Shown piece after piece: positions 26,068-36,409 of a stretch of 64,000 bases of DNA (its first letter is position 1; every line of letters starts with the position of its first letter). The translations under genes were made by a program, and so were the position numbers. The notes beneath the pieces were generated by a model. That model saw nothing but the letters and a program-made list of their open reading frames with translations, was not told where the DNA came from and searched no databases. The DNA is from Rhodoplanes serenus (GTDB lineage Bacteria > Pseudomonadota > Alphaproteobacteria > Rhizobiales > Xanthobacteraceae): positions 159,968-223,967 of the forward strand of contig WNKV01000011.1 in assembly GCA_009720755.1 (NCBI GenBank). The letters run 5' to 3'.

Positions 26068-26907
26068 TCACTCCGGGAAGGTGACGGCGCGGGTGAGCCG
26101 CGCGAGAAGCTGATCGAGGACCATGCCGACGACGCCGATCACCAGGATGGCGGTGATCACGTTGGTGATCGACAGGTTGTTCCACTCGTTCCAGACGAAG
26201 TAGCCGATGCCGGTGCCGCCGACGAGCATCTCGGCTGCCACGATGACGAGCCAGGCGATGCCGATCGAGATGCGCATGCCGGTCAGGATGGTCGGTGCCG
26301 CCGCCGGCAGCAGCACCGTGAAGATCCGCCGCAGCGTGCCAACCTCCAAGGTGCGGGCGACGTTGATCCATTCGCGCCGCACCGACGCGATGCCGAACGC
26401 GGTGTTCGCGAGCATCGGCCACAGCGAGCAGATGAAGATGACGAACACGGCGGAAAGGCCGGAGTCCTTGATGGTGTAGAGCGCGAGCGGCATCCAGGCG
26501 AGCGGCGAGATCGGCTTGAGCACCTGGACGAACGGATCGAGCGCGCGGCTCATCAGTGGCGACATGCCGATCAGCACGCCGATCGGGATCGCCACCAGGA
26601 CGGCGAGCAGATAGCCGGCGGCGACGCGGGCGATCGACCAGCCGAGCTGGATGCCGAGGCCCTTGTCGTTGGTGCCGCGGTCGTAGAACGGGTCCTTGAG
26701 GTGGCCCCAGACGGTCGCGGCGACGTCGAGCGGCCCCGGCATCGCCGATTTCCCCTGGGTGGCGGTGGCGCCCATCAGCTTGGCGTATTCGGGGTCCATG
26801 GCGGCGGTCGGCCCCCCGCCGCGGGTGGCGAGATGCCAGGCGAGCAGGAAGGCCGCCAGCAGGGCGAGCGACACCACGGCGGCACGGAACGGGAGGGAGC
26901 GGGTCAT
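26068..26907 (-). CDS. cynB: Cyanate ABC transporter permease
   Basis: A 279-residue permease of the NrtB/CynB type with six membrane helices. A periplasmic loop after helix 1 (about residues 28-75, containing GGGPTAAMDPEYAKLMG) is typical of nitrate/cyanate permeases. The EAA loop lies in SVRREWINVARTLEVGTLRR. GGAG lies 5 bases before the ATG at 26907. It lies between the binding protein and ATPase genes and completes the ABC importer. Substrate assignment rests on linkage to cyanase. Confidence 0.88.
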   Translation of the reverse strand: MTRSLPFRAAVVSLALLAAFLLAWHLATRGGGPTAAMDPEYAKLMGATATQGKSAMPGPLDVAATVWGHLKDPFYDRGTNDKGLGIQLGWSIARVAAGYLLAVLVAIPIGVLIGMSPLMSRALDPFVQVLKPISPLAWMPLALYTIKDSGLSAVFVIFICSLWPMLANTAFGIASVRREWINVARTLEVGTLRRIFTVLLPAAAPTILTGMRISIGIAWLVIVAAEMLVGGTGIGYFVWNEWNNLSITNVITAILVIGVVGMVLDQLLARLTRAVTFPE

Positions 26908-27067
26908 CGTGGCTCCGGAGTGATCAGGATCGAGGAGGGTTCGAGTCGTCATCTCGCCCCGCATGAGGGGAAAGGTCGGGCGATGCGCCGGCACCGCGAG
27001 AGCGGACAAGCCGGCGCGGTGCCGTGCGGCACGCGACAGGAGCGGGGTGCGGGGCGGCCGCTGCCGC

Positions 27068-28489
27068 TCAGCTCCGCTTGATCGCGAAGCTGGCGACATA
27101 CTCGTCGGGCTTCTGCGGATCGAAGGTCTTGCCCATCACCACGAGGCTCTTGGTGCTCGCCTCGGGCGGCGTCAGGCCGACCTCCTTCATCAGCCGTGCC
27201 GTGTCGGTGGCGAGGAACACCTGGCGGGCGACGCCGGCATAATCGACGTCGCCCTTGATCTGCCCCCAGCGCTTCATCTGGGTGAGAATCCACACGCCGA
27301 ACGATTCCCACGGGAACGGATCGAAGGCGATGCGGTCCGGGTCCTTCTTCACGCTGCCGAGGCCGTCCGCATAGGTGCCGGTCAGCACCTGCTCGACCAC
27401 CGTGACAGGCTGGTTGAGATAGTTGGCGGGCGCGATGGCGGCGGCGATCTCCTTGCGGTTCGCCGCCTTGGTGGCATAGGCGGTGGCGTCGATGATCGCC
27501 TTGAGCAGCGCCGCATAGGTGTTGGGAGCGGAGGTGACGAACTCCTTCGAAGCCGCGAAGGCGCAGCACGGATGGCCGTCCCACAGCTCCTTGGAGAGCA
27601 GGTGGATGAAGCCGACGCCGTCGTAGACGGCGCGCTGGTTGACCGGATCGGGAGCGAGGAAGCCGTCGATGTTGTCGGCGCGCAGATTGGCCACCATCTC
27701 GGGCGGCGGCACGGCGCGGATCTGAATGTCGGTGTCGGGATCGAGGCCGTGCTCCGCCACGTAGTAGCGCAGCAGGTAGTTGTGCATCGAGTAGTCGAAC
27801 GGCACCGCGAACTTGAAGCCCTTCCACGACTTCGGGTCGCGCCGGTCCTTGTGCTTCATGGCCAGCGTGATCGCCTGGCCGTTGATGTTCTCGATCGCCG
27901 GCGCCGTGTAGGGGAGCGGGCTCGCGCCGGCCCCCACCGTGATGGCGAGCGGCATCGGCGACAGCATGTGGGCGGCGTCGTACTCCTTGTTCAGCGTCTT
28001 GTCGCGGATCACCGCCCAGCCGGCGGTCTTCACCACCTCCACGTCGAGCCCGTGCTTGGCATAGAAGCCCATCGGGTGCGCCATGATGATCGGCGTCGCG
28101 CAGGTGATCGGGATGAAGCCGACCTTGAGGCTCTTCTTCTCGATGGCGCCGGCGCCTTGGGCGAACAGCTCGGTCGCGGTGCCGAGCGGGAACACCTGGG
28201 CGAGCGCCGCGAGTGCCGTCGAGGCGCCGACGGATTTCAGGAAGGCGCGACGCGCCGCATCCTGCGGGAACATCGCCCGCATCACCGCCGAGGCGACGAC
28301 GCCGGTGTAGCGGTCCTCCTCACTGGCCGGCAGGGCCGCGTGGGGCGCCACGCCTACCACCTCGGCCCGCATGATCCGACCGTGCTCGTGTGCGGCTCTC
28401 TCGTGCTCGGCTTGGCTCGCATGCCGGCCGCAGGGGCAGCCTGCGGATAAGCGGCGGTCGCTGCGGAGGGGATCGTCGAACAGGGACAT
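27068..28489 (-). CDS. cynA: Cyanate/nitrate-type ABC binding protein
   Basis: A 473-residue NrtA/CmpA-family solute-binding protein, the likely cyanate receptor. Residues 1-75 are an unusual long leader with a CPCG motif at 18-21 and several histidines. A Tat-type signal follows (RRAFLKS at 80-86 plus a hydrophobic stretch), so export of folded protein is predicted. The mature part starts KKSLKVGFIPITCATPIIMAH and continues with the NrtA-type core (FAVPFDYSMHNYLLRYY, NIDGFLAPDPVNQRAVYDG). GGAG lies 6 bases before the ATG at 28489. First gene of the four-gene operon ending in cyanase. A nitrate or bicarbonate ligand is the main alternative. Confidence 0.85.
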   Translation of the reverse strand: MSLFDDPLRSDRRLSAGCPCGRHASQAEHERAAHEHGRIMRAEVVGVAPHAALPASEEDRYTGVVASAVMRAMFPQDAARRAFLKSVGASTALAALAQVFPLGTATELFAQGAGAIEKKSLKVGFIPITCATPIIMAHPMGFYAKHGLDVEVVKTAGWAVIRDKTLNKEYDAAHMLSPMPLAITVGAGASPLPYTAPAIENINGQAITLAMKHKDRRDPKSWKGFKFAVPFDYSMHNYLLRYYVAEHGLDPDTDIQIRAVPPPEMVANLRADNIDGFLAPDPVNQRAVYDGVGFIHLLSKELWDGHPCCAFAASKEFVTSAPNTYAALLKAIIDATAYATKAANRKEIAAAIAPANYLNQPVTVVEQVLTGTYADGLGSVKKDPDRIAFDPFPWESFGVWILTQMKRWGQIKGDVDYAGVARQVFLATDTARLMKEVGLTPPEASTKSLVVMGKTFDPQKPDEYVASFAIKRS

Positions 28490-29120
28490 GGCGGGCTCCG
28501 TCTCGTCACCCCGGGTCGGTGGGTCGGAGCAGAAATTTGCAATCCATGTGCCAGGGCCGCGGTGCCGGAATTCGGTGGCCCTGCGGCGGTCGGCCTGTAT
28601 GCAATGCATAGAATACGGGCAGGCGTGCTGCCTGCCTCGGCATTAAGCAGAGTTGGCGCATAGGTCTGCTGCTTCCGCGTGCAGGCACGAGCGCCGTCTT
28701 GCTCGTCATGGAGTGCGCCGCGCCGAGCCTGCAACTTTCGGCCGCGACGGCCGCATTGCCGTGGTGGCGGTATGCGGAGCGCGACGGCACGCCGGGATGC
28801 AACGAAGCGCGAACGAAGTTCCCTGAGCGATTTCCGTGCTTTGTTCCCTTCGTAGTGTCCCGGAGGCGAGGCCGGGCCGCAGCGGCTCGACAGCCCAGCA
28901 GCGGCAGAACGCCGCGGCTCGCGACTGAATGCCGTGCTGCAAAAAATCGGATGACGGCCGTGGCACGCGGCGATTCCGCCTTATGGTGGGTCGACGCGCG
29001 GGCGTGGCGGCCGGGGCGGGCACTCGGGCCGCCCGGCGCGGCGCGAGGACCGTCCGGTCGATGTCGCGACGGTGCGTCGGGATGGCCGCGAGAGGCGCCG
29101 ATCGGCGCAGCAGGAGGCGT
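28490..29120. other. Divergent spacer between cyn operon and antiporter
   Basis: A 631-base gap without a convincing gene. Upstream of cynA it holds two dyads (annotated separately). A stretch near 28840-28960 is less GC-rich and may carry promoters. No CynR-type regulator gene is present here or elsewhere in the window. Open frames crossing it lack good start signals and have shadow-like composition. Confidence 0.5.
28598..28635. promoter_or_regulatory. Paired dyads upstream of cynA
   Basis: TATGCA-A-TGCATA (28598-28610) is a perfect dyad. Nine bases on, GCAGGC-GTGCT-GCCTGC (28619-28635) is a second perfect stem. Together they sit about 110-145 bases before the cynA start, where an operator for the cyanate operon would be expected. 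Function is inferred. Confidence 0.45.
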
Positions 29121-30851
29121 ATGGACGCGCAAGGCTTAGGACTGCTGCCGACCCTCGTGGTCAGCCTCACCATCGCGTTCGCGGGCGGCGTGCTGGCCCG
29201 CGCCGTGCGGCTGCCGCCGATCCTCGGCTATCTCGGCGCCGGGATCGTGGTCGGCCCGTTCACGCCCGGCTTCATCGCCGACCAGACGATCGCCAACGAG
29301 CTCGCCGAGATCGGCGTCGCGCTGCTCCTGTTCGGCGTCGGCCTTCACTTCTCGTTCACCGATCTCCTGGCGGTACGGAGGGTCGCGGTGCCGGGCGCGC
29401 TCCTCCAGATCGCCGTCACCACCGCGATCGGCCTCACGGTCGGCCAGGTGGTGCTGGGGCTCGATCCGGTCGCCGCCACCATCGTGGGCCTGTCGCTCGC
29501 CATCGCGTCGACCGCGGTGGCGACCCGGGCGCTCGAGGAGCGCGGCCAGCTCACCGCGCCGGCCGGCCGCATCGCGCTCGGCTGGCTGGTGGTGCAGGAC
29601 TTGGTGGTGATCCTGGCGCTGGTGCTGATCCCGGCGCTCGGCACCGGCGCCGCGTCGGCGGCCGATTTCGCCACCCAGCTCGGCCGCGCCGTGCTCCAGC
29701 TCGTCGGCTTCGTCGCCATCATCCTGCTGGTCGGCCGGCGTGCCATTCCGTCGCTGCTCGGTTATGTGGCGCGGCTCGGCTCGCGCGAGCTGTTCACGCT
29801 GGCGGTCGCCGTGGTGGCGCTCGGGGTCGCCTACGGGTCGTCGCTGCTGTTCGGCATCTCGCTGGCGCTCGCCGCCTTCTTCGCCGGCGTCGTGCTCGGC
29901 GAGAGCGATCTCAACCATCACGCCGCCGCCGAGGCGATGCCGATGCAGCACGTCTTCGCGGTGCTGTTCTTCGTCTCCGCCGGGATGCTGTTCGATCCCA
30001 CGACGCTCGTCCGCATGCCGCTGGAGATCGCCGCCGTGGTGGTCGCCATCGTGGTCGGCACCGGGCTGGCGACGCTCTTGATCCTGCTCGGCCTGCGCGC
30101 CTCGCCCGAGACCGCCGGCGTGGTCGGGGCGACCTTCGCGCAGATCGGCGAGTTCTCCTTCATCCTCACCGATCTCGCGGTGCGGCGCGGGATGCTGCCG
30201 ACCTCCGGCCGCGACCTGGTGCTGGCCGCCGCGCTGATCGCCATCATCGTCAACCCGCTGGTGTTCCCGCTGCTCGCGCGTCTGGCAGTCTGGCTCGGCC
30301 ATCTACCGATGGTCGAGCGCTGGCGCGGCCGCGGCGGGCCGCCGCTGCCCCACCGGGCGCCGCGGGTGAGCAACCACGCCATCCTGATCGGCCACGGCCG
30401 CGTCGGCGCCACGGTGGCGACCGCGCTCGCCCGCCATGGCCTGCCCTATGTGGTGGTGGAGGCCGACCGCCGCCTCGCCGAGCGGCTGCGCGAGCGCGGC
30501 GGCCATGTGATCTACGGCGATGCCACCCGCGAGGAGGTGCTCGCCGCGGCCCTGCCGCAGGCGGCCCGCCTGATCGTGGTGGCGCTGCCGGACGCCTTCC
30601 AGGCGCGCCGGGTCATCTCGCTCGCCCGCACCCTCAACCCCAAGATCGAGACCGCGGTGCGCACCCATTCGGATGCCGAAGCCCACTATCTCGCCGATCT
30701 CGGGGTCGGCCTCGCCGTGATGGGCGAGCGCGAGATCGCCTTCGGCATGTCGGACTTCGCCCTCCAGCGGCTCGGTGTGTCGGCCGAGGACGCTCAGGAG
30801 ACGGTCAACCGGCTGCGGGCCCGCAAGCGCCCCGTCGCCAGCGCCGCCTGA
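29121..30851 (+). CDS. CPA2-family cation/proton antiporter
   Basis: A 576-residue inner-membrane protein of the KefB/YbaL/RosB group. The N-terminal 400 residues hold about 12-13 membrane helices with LPPILGYLGAGIVVGP, GLSLAIASTAVATRALEERG and a GVVLGES segment. The C-terminal TrkA-N (RCK) nucleotide-binding domain begins at about residue 420 with ILIGHGRVGATVA and continues with VIYGDATREEVL. It exports K+ or Na+ in exchange for protons under redox or nucleotide control. AGGAGG lies just before the ATG at 29121. Ends 180 bases before feoA. Confidence 0.9.
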   Translation: MDAQGLGLLPTLVVSLTIAFAGGVLARAVRLPPILGYLGAGIVVGPFTPGFIADQTIANELAEIGVALLLFGVGLHFSFTDLLAVRRVAVPGALLQIAVTTAIGLTVGQVVLGLDPVAATIVGLSLAIASTAVATRALEERGQLTAPAGRIALGWLVVQDLVVILALVLIPALGTGAASAADFATQLGRAVLQLVGFVAIILLVGRRAIPSLLGYVARLGSRELFTLAVAVVALGVAYGSSLLFGISLALAAFFAGVVLGESDLNHHAAAEAMPMQHVFAVLFFVSAGMLFDPTTLVRMPLEIAAVVVAIVVGTGLATLLILLGLRASPETAGVVGATFAQIGEFSFILTDLAVRRGMLPTSGRDLVLAAALIAIIVNPLVFPLLARLAVWLGHLPMVERWRGRGGPPLPHRAPRVSNHAILIGHGRVGATVATALARHGLPYVVVEADRRLAERLRERGGHVIYGDATREEVLAAALPQAARLIVVALPDAFQARRVISLARTLNPKIETAVRTHSDAEAHYLADLGVGLAVMGEREIAFGMSDFALQRLGVSAEDAQETVNRLRARKRPVASAA

Positions 30852-31033
30852 CCTCCATACCTCCGGGATTCTGCGTACGACAAACGACGAAGTCTTCGTC
30901 GGTTACTCTGTAAATTTTCTAAGTTGCTGACTTGACGATCATTTTGACTTGACTCCCGAGGCTCCGTCCCGGACAAGCAAGGGCACGATCTGACAGTCGT
31001 TCGCATTTGCGCAGGACCCTTCGAGGCGTCGCC

Positions 31034-31336
31034 ATGGCCCGTATGCTCTCCGAGTTCGCAATCGACGAGCTGTGCGGGGCGCCGTCCTCGGTGCGGCTGG
31101 GGCAGGCGCGGCGCGGCTTCCGAGGCCAGATCGCGGCGATCGCGCCGCACGGCCATGCGACCAGCCTGTCGCCGGCCGAGCTGGAGAGCCGGCTGGTCGA
31201 GCTCGGCTTCGTCGAGGGCGCCCGGGTCGAGATCCTGCACGAAGGCGCCTTCGGTCACGATCCCATCGCGGTGCGGGTCGACGGCGCCACCATCGCGCTG
31301 CGCCGGCGCGAGGCGATGGCCATCCTGGTGAGCTGA
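31034..31336 (+). CDS. feoA: Ferrous iron transport protein A
   Basis: A 100-residue cytoplasmic SH3-like protein. The family core is visible in the segment AELESRLVELGFVEGARVEI and the end VDGATIALRRREAMAILV. FeoA helps FeoB import Fe2+. ATG at 31034 is chosen over a TTG at 31007, with GAGG 8 bases upstream. The 180 bases before it are the most AT-rich in the region and contain repeated TTGAC, so an iron-responsive promoter is likely there. Twelve bases separate it from feoB. Confidence 0.92.
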   Translation: MARMLSEFAIDELCGAPSSVRLGQARRGFRGQIAAIAPHGHATSLSPAELESRLVELGFVEGARVEILHEGAFGHDPIAVRVDGATIALRRREAMAILVS

Positions 31337-31348
31337 CCGGGTCGTGTC

Positions 31349-33247
31349 ATGAGTGCCGTCGAACCGGCCGGCGGCTTTCGTCTCGCCCTGGTCGGCAATC
31401 CCAACTGCGGCAAGACGGCGCTGTTCAACGCCCTCACCGGCAGCCGCCAGAAGGTGGCGAACTATCCGGGCGTCACCGTCGAGCGCAAGACCGGCACCTT
31501 CCACACACCCGCCGGCCGCGCCGTCCGCCTGATCGATCTCCCCGGCACCTATTCGCTGCGCGCCCGCAGCCCCGACGAGGTGGTGACCCGCGACGCGGTG
31601 CTGGGCCGCATCGCCGGCGAGCCGCCGCCGGACCTGCTGCTGTGCGTCGCCGACGCCACCAATCTGCGCATTGCGCTGCGCCTGGTGCTGGAGCTCAAGC
31701 GGGTCGGCCGGCCCCTGATGCTCGCCCTCAACATGATCGACATCGCCCGCCGGCGCGGCTTCGCGTTCGATCTCGACCGCCTGTCGGCCGAGCTCGGCAT
31801 CCCGGTGGTCACCTCCACGGCGGTGCGCCGCGGCGGCGTCGAGGCGCTGCTCGCCCGCGTCGATGGGGTGCTGGCCGCGTCACCTGCCGAGGCCGGCGGG
31901 CTGGTGTCGACCAACACCTGGGCGCCGCCCTCGTCGGCCGAGCTGCGCGCCACCCAGCGCGAGGCCGATCGCATCCTGGCCGCCGCCGTCGAGGCGCCAG
32001 GGCGGCCCGACACCCTGACCGGGCGGCTCGACGCCGTGCTGCTGCATCCCGTCGCCGGCCTGGTGATCCTGCTCGCCGTGCTGTTCGTGATGTTCCAGGC
32101 GGTGTTCTCGGGCGCCCGTCCGGTGATGGACCTGATCACCGCCGGCTTCGAGGCGCTCGGCGCGCTTGCCCAGGCCCACATCCCCGACGGCCTGTTGCAG
32201 AGCTTCGTCAAGGACGGCGTCATCGCCGGCATCGGCAGCGTCGTCGCCTTCCTGCCGCAGATCCTCATCCTGTTCTTCTTCATCCTGGTGCTGGAGGATC
32301 TCGGCTACCTGGCGCGCGCCGCCTTCCTGATGGACCGCATCATGGGCAGCGCCGGCCTGCACGGCCGTGCCTTCATCCCGCTCTTGTCGAGCTTCGCCTG
32401 TGCGATCCCGGGCATCATGGCGGCGCGGGTGATCGACAGCCGGCGCGACCGGCTGACCACCATCCTGGTGGCGCCGCTGATGACCTGCTCGGCCCGCATT
32501 CCGGTCTATGTGCTGATCGTCTCGGCCTTCGTGCCCGACCGGCCGGTGCTCGGCCTGCTGTCGCTCCAGGGGCTGGTGATGTTCGGCCTCTATGCGGCCG
32601 GCATCGCCAGCGCGCTGACGGTGTCGTTCGTGGCCAAGCGGGTGTTCTGGCGCGACCATCCGGCCGAGCCGTTCATGCTGGAGCTGCCCGACTACAAGCT
32701 GCCGCGGCCGCAGAACGTGCTGCTCGGCCTCGTCACCCGCGCCCGGATGTTCCTGGAGCGGGCCGGCACCACCATCTTCGCCATGATGGTGCTGATCTGG
32801 TTTCTCGCCTCGTTCCCGCGGCCGCCCGAAGGCGCCACCGAGCCCGACATCAACTACAGCCTCGCGGCCATCATCGGCCGTGCCCTGGAGCCGATCACGG
32901 CGCCGATCGGCTTCGACTGGCACATCAACATCGCGCTGGTGCCAGGCCTCGCGGCCCGCGAGGTGGCGGTGGCGGCACTCGCCACCGTCTACGCCATCGA
33001 GGGTGGCAAGGAGGCGACCGAGCAGATCGGCCAGGCGCTGGCCCAGAGCTGGAGCCTCGCCACCGCGCTGGCGCTGCTCGCCTGGTACGTGTTCGCGCCG
33101 CAATGCGCCTCGACGCTGGCGGTGATCCGCCGCGAGACCGGCGGCTGGCGCTGGATGGCGGTGTCGTTCGCCTACATGATGGCGCTCGCCTATGCGGCCG
33201 CGTTCGTCACCTACAACGTGGCCCGGATGCTGGGAGCGGGCTCTTAG
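31349..33247 (+). CDS. feoB: Ferrous iron transporter FeoB
   Basis: A 632-residue Fe2+ importer. The N-terminal G domain carries G1 GNPNCGKT (residues 16-23), G2 PGVTVE, G3 DLPG and G4 LNMID. The membrane part has two Gate repeats ([15 protein letters not shown] and [14 protein letters not shown]) with the conserved Cys in the first. It is shorter than E. coli FeoB (773) mainly because the region after the G domain is compact. The C-terminal segment [15 protein letters not shown] is typical. No feoC follows; an ABC exporter starts 82 bases later. Confidence 0.97.
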   Translation: MSAVEPAGGFRLALVGNPNCGKTALFNALTGSRQKVANYPGVTVERKTGTFHTPAGRAVRLIDLPGTYSLRARSPDEVVTRDAVLGRIAGEPPPDLLLCVADATNLRIALRLVLELKRVGRPLMLALNMIDIARRRGFAFDLDRLSAELGIPVVTSTAVRRGGVEALLARVDGVLAASPAEAGGLVSTNTWAPPSSAELRATQREADRILAAAVEAPGRPDTLTGRLDAVLLHPVAGLVILLAVLFVMFQAVFSGARPVMDLITAGFEALGALAQAHIPDGLLQSFVKDGVIAGIGSVVAFLPQILILFFFILVLEDLGYLARAAFLMDRIMGSAGLHGRAFIPLLSSFACAIPGIMAARVIDSRRDRLTTILVAPLMTCSARIPVYVLIVSAFVPDRPVLGLLSLQGLVMFGLYAAGIASALTVSFVAKRVFWRDHPAEPFMLELPDYKLPRPQNVLLGLVTRARMFLERAGTTIFAMMVLIWFLASFPRPPEGATEPDINYSLAAIIGRALEPITAPIGFDWHINIALVPGLAAREVAVAALATVYAIEGGKEATEQIGQALAQSWSLATALALLAWYVFAPQCASTLAVIRRETGGWRWMAVSFAYMMALAYAAAFVTYNVARMLGAGS

Positions 33248-33329
33248 CCCTTTCGCGGGAACGCCATCGACCCGCCCCGGCTCCCGATTTGCTATAACGG
33301 CGCGTCGCTCCCGATTCCGGCAGGCCGCG

Positions 33330-35138
33330 ATGACCATGATCCGTCTCTATCTGCGTGCGCTGGCGCTGCTCGCGCCGGTCAAGCGCCTCGCCTGGACCCT
33401 GGCGCTCGCCAACTTGGCGCTCGCCGCCGCCCAGTTCGCCGAGCCGGTGCTGTTCGGCCGCGTCATCGACACCCTGTCCGGCGCACCGGCTGCGCCCGAC
33501 GCCTTCCCGTGGTCGACGCTGATCGGCCTACTCGCGCTGTGGGCGGTGTTCGGCCTGTTCACCATCGGCTGCGGCACCCTGGTGGCGCTCTATGCCGACC
33601 GGCTCGCCCATCAGCAGCGCCAGGCGGTGCTACAGGACTATTTCGAGCACGTTCTCGGCCTGCCGCTCTCCTATCACGGCGCCACCCATTCGGGCCGGCT
33701 GATGAAGGTGATGCTGCAAGGCACCGATGCGCTGTTCGGCCTGTGGCTCGCCTTCTTCCGCGACAATCTCGCGGCCTTCGTGTCGTTCTTCGTGCTGCTG
33801 CCGCTGGCGCTGGTGCTCAACTGGCGGCTCGGCCTGCTGCTGCTCGCGCTGTGCGCCGTGTTCGCGGTGCTGACCGCCTTCGTGATGCGGCGGACCGAGG
33901 AGCTCCAGCGTCTCGTCGAGAGCAACTATTCGGAATTGGCCGAGCGCGCCTCCGACACCCTCGGCAACGTCGCCCTGGTCCACAGCTTCGCCCGCGTCGA
34001 CGCCGAGGTGACCGGCCTCAAGACCGTCATCGACCGGCTGCTCGCGGCGCAGATCCCGGTGCTGTCGTGGTGGGCCATGGTGGCGGTGCTGACCCGCGCC
34101 TCGACCACCCTGACCCTGCTGGCGATCGTCGTTCTCGGCACCGTCCTGCATGTGCGCGGTCTCACCTCGGTGGGCGAGATCGTCACCTTCATGGGCTTCG
34201 CCACCATGCTGATCGCGCGGCTCCAGGACGCCGTGTGGTTCGTCAACCGGGTGTTCGCCGAGGCGCCGCGGCTGGCCGAGTTCTTCGAGGTGGCCGGCAC
34301 CGTGCCGGCGATCCGCGACCGCTCCGACGCGGTCGATCCCGGCCGGCTGACCGGCCTCGTCGAGTTCGACGACGTCTCGTTCTCCTACGACGGCAAGCGC
34401 CCGGCGGTGGCCGGCCTCACCGTGACGGCGCGGCCGGGCGAGACCATCGCGTTCGTCGGCTCGACTGGCGCCGGCAAGACCACGGCGCTGGCGCTTCTCC
34501 ACCGCGCCTTCGATCCGCAGTCCGGATCGATCCGCATCGACGGCATCGACATCCGCACCATGAAGCTCGCGGCGCTGCGCCGGAACATCGGGGTCGTGTT
34601 CCAGGAGGGGCTGCTGTTCAACCGCTCGATCGCCGAGAACCTGCGCATCGGCAAGCCGGACGCGACCGAGGCCGAGCTGCGCGAGGCGGCGGCGCGCGCC
34701 CAGGCGCTCGACTTTATCGCCCGGACGCCGGGCTGCTTCGATGCCCGCGTCGGCGAGCGCGGCCGCAGCCTGTCGGGCGGCGAGCGTCAGCGTCTGTCGA
34801 TCGCCCGGGCGCTGCTCAAGGAGCCGCCGATCCTGATCCTCGACGAGCCGACCTCGGCGCTCGACGCCCGGACCGAGACCAAGCTGATGGCGGCGCTCGA
34901 CGAGGTGATGGCGGGCCGCACCACCTTCGTGATCGCCCACCGGCTCGCCACGGTGCGGCGGGCCGACCGCATCCTGCTGTTCGAGCAGGGGCGCGTGGTC
35001 GAGCAGGGCAGCTTCGACGAGCTGATGGCCAAGGGCGGCCGCTTCGCCGAGCTGGCGCGCGACCAGTTCATCGCCGGTGCCACCGGATCGGCCGCCGAGA
35101 CGGACGCCACCGCGGCGGCGGCCGGCCATCCGGGCTGA
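33330..35138 (+). CDS. ABC exporter, NdvA/cyclic-glucan-type half-transporter
   Basis: A 602-residue fused membrane and ATPase half-transporter that works as a dimer. Residues 1-320 hold six membrane helices. The nucleotide-binding domain has Walker A GSTGAGKT near residue 380, the Q-loop in [12 protein letters not shown], signature LSGGERQR and Walker B ILILDEP. The membrane-domain stretch [20 protein letters not shown] resembles NdvA/ChvA glucan exporters, so polysaccharide or lipid export is more likely than drugs, but this is inference. ATG at 33330 or 33336. Its last 25 residues are Ala/Thr rich. Upstream feoB may be co-transcribed, downstream gene is convergent. Confidence 0.85.
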   Translation: MTMIRLYLRALALLAPVKRLAWTLALANLALAAAQFAEPVLFGRVIDTLSGAPAAPDAFPWSTLIGLLALWAVFGLFTIGCGTLVALYADRLAHQQRQAVLQDYFEHVLGLPLSYHGATHSGRLMKVMLQGTDALFGLWLAFFRDNLAAFVSFFVLLPLALVLNWRLGLLLLALCAVFAVLTAFVMRRTEELQRLVESNYSELAERASDTLGNVALVHSFARVDAEVTGLKTVIDRLLAAQIPVLSWWAMVAVLTRASTTLTLLAIVVLGTVLHVRGLTSVGEIVTFMGFATMLIARLQDAVWFVNRVFAEAPRLAEFFEVAGTVPAIRDRSDAVDPGRLTGLVEFDDVSFSYDGKRPAVAGLTVTARPGETIAFVGSTGAGKTTALALLHRAFDPQSGSIRIDGIDIRTMKLAALRRNIGVVFQEGLLFNRSIAENLRIGKPDATEAELREAAARAQALDFIARTPGCFDARVGERGRSLSGGERQRLSIARALLKEPPILILDEPTSALDARTETKLMAALDEVMAGRTTFVIAHRLATVRRADRILLFEQGRVVEQGSFDELMAKGGRFAELARDQFIAGATGSAAETDATAAAAGHPG

Positions 35139-35207
35139 GACGGCAGCGCGCCAGGCACGTCGCGGCCGACGGGCCGGTGTGCGTCGGCCCGCCGGCGCCG
35201 TGGGGTG

Positions 35208-36218
35208 CTACACCAGCTTGCCCACATGGGCCTCCAGCAGCGCCCACGCCTTGGCGCCATAGATGCCCTTCCACTTGGTGTAGAAGGCGCCCAGCGGCTT
35301 CTTGAAGCCGCTGACGTCGCACTGGTTGACGACCATGCCCTTGCTCTCGAGGATGCCGATCGCCGCGGCGGTCGCCCGCGCCACATCTTCCCGCTGCGCC
35401 AGCGCGCTGATCCGCACGTTGCGCTCGACCACGGTCTTGAGATCGTCCGGCAGGCTCTTCCAGGCCGCCGCATTGGCCGTGAAGGTGAAGCCCGACCACC
35501 AATGATTGGTCAGGCTGAGATAGGTCTGCACCTCGTAGAGCTTCATCAGCACGATCAGGAACAGCGGATCGGTCTGGGCGTCGCAGATCTTGTCCTTGAG
35601 CACCTGGTAGAGCTGGCTGAGCGGGAACTTCTTCGGCACGGCGCCGAGCGCCGCGAAGAAGTCCACCGTCATCTCCTGCACCGGCGTCCGCATGGTCATG
35701 CCGGCCAGATCCTCGACGGTGCGGATCGGCTTGGTGCTGGTGGTGAGATGATGGAAGCCGTTGTCGCCGCCCCAGCGGAATGCGTAGATGCCCTTGGCCA
35801 GAAGCTCGGCCCGGATATAGTCGCCGAGATCGCCGTCGAGCGCCTTGAACACCTCGGCCGGGCTCTTGAAGGTGAACGGCAGGCCCGGCATCTCGGTGAC
35901 CGGCACGATGGGGCCGAGCACGTTGCCGGCGTTGTACATCTCGATCTCGCCGCTTTGCAGCATGCCGAGCATCTTGGTGTCGGAGCCGAGCACCCCGCCG
36001 CCATGCATCGAGATGTCCAGGCGACCGTTGGTCTCGGCCCGGACGCGGTCGGTCATCTCCTTGAGGCGGATGAAGTTTGGACTGTCGACCGGCTGGCTGA
36101 GGCCGAGCCGCCAACGGATATCGGCGGCGCGGGCGCGGGTGCCGATGAACACGGTCGCGGCGGTGCCGGCCAGAACGGCGCGGCGGGACGGGCGGGTGGA
36201 CGTGACGAGGTCGGTCAT
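35208..36218 (-). CDS. Orphan TRAP transporter binding protein
   Basis: A 336-residue DctP-family receptor with a Tat-like leader ([16 protein letters not shown], cleaved near ARAAD). The family core is visible: [33 protein letters not shown] and [18 protein letters not shown], the latter being the ligand-binding Arg region. No DctQ or DctM gene adjoins it, so it must use a permease elsewhere, possibly the dctQM pair at 10-12 kb. It is convergent with the ABC exporter and divergent from ureE. GGGGA precedes the ATG at 36218. Confidence 0.88.
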   Translation of the reverse strand: MTDLVTSTRPSRRAVLAGTAATVFIGTRARAADIRWRLGLSQPVDSPNFIRLKEMTDRVRAETNGRLDISMHGGGVLGSDTKMLGMLQSGEIEMYNAGNVLGPIVPVTEMPGLPFTFKSPAEVFKALDGDLGDYIRAELLAKGIYAFRWGGDNGFHHLTTSTKPIRTVEDLAGMTMRTPVQEMTVDFFAALGAVPKKFPLSQLYQVLKDKICDAQTDPLFLIVLMKLYEVQTYLSLTNHWWSGFTFTANAAAWKSLPDDLKTVVERNVRISALAQREDVARATAAAIGILESKGMVVNQCDVSGFKKPLGAFYTKWKGIYGAKAWALLEAHVGKLV

Positions 36219-36409
36219 GGCATTCCCCGGTGGCTGGTGGTGGCGCGAGATCAGGGATGCGTCGGCGGGGGCGTCGGCGAGGTTTAGGACGGTGCGACGC
36301 GCCCGAAACGGTATCATGCGCTGCGACCGCCGAGCGATCCGGCGAAAACGCGGGTCTGGCCGGCGACCCTGGTATGAAGAGTGGTCCGATCGCGCGGGAG
36401 GGAGCCAGG

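Noticed and set aside
31880..33337. Long antisense open frame opposite feoB
   Set aside because: GC-rich shadow of FeoB codons; no start signal or recognised motif.
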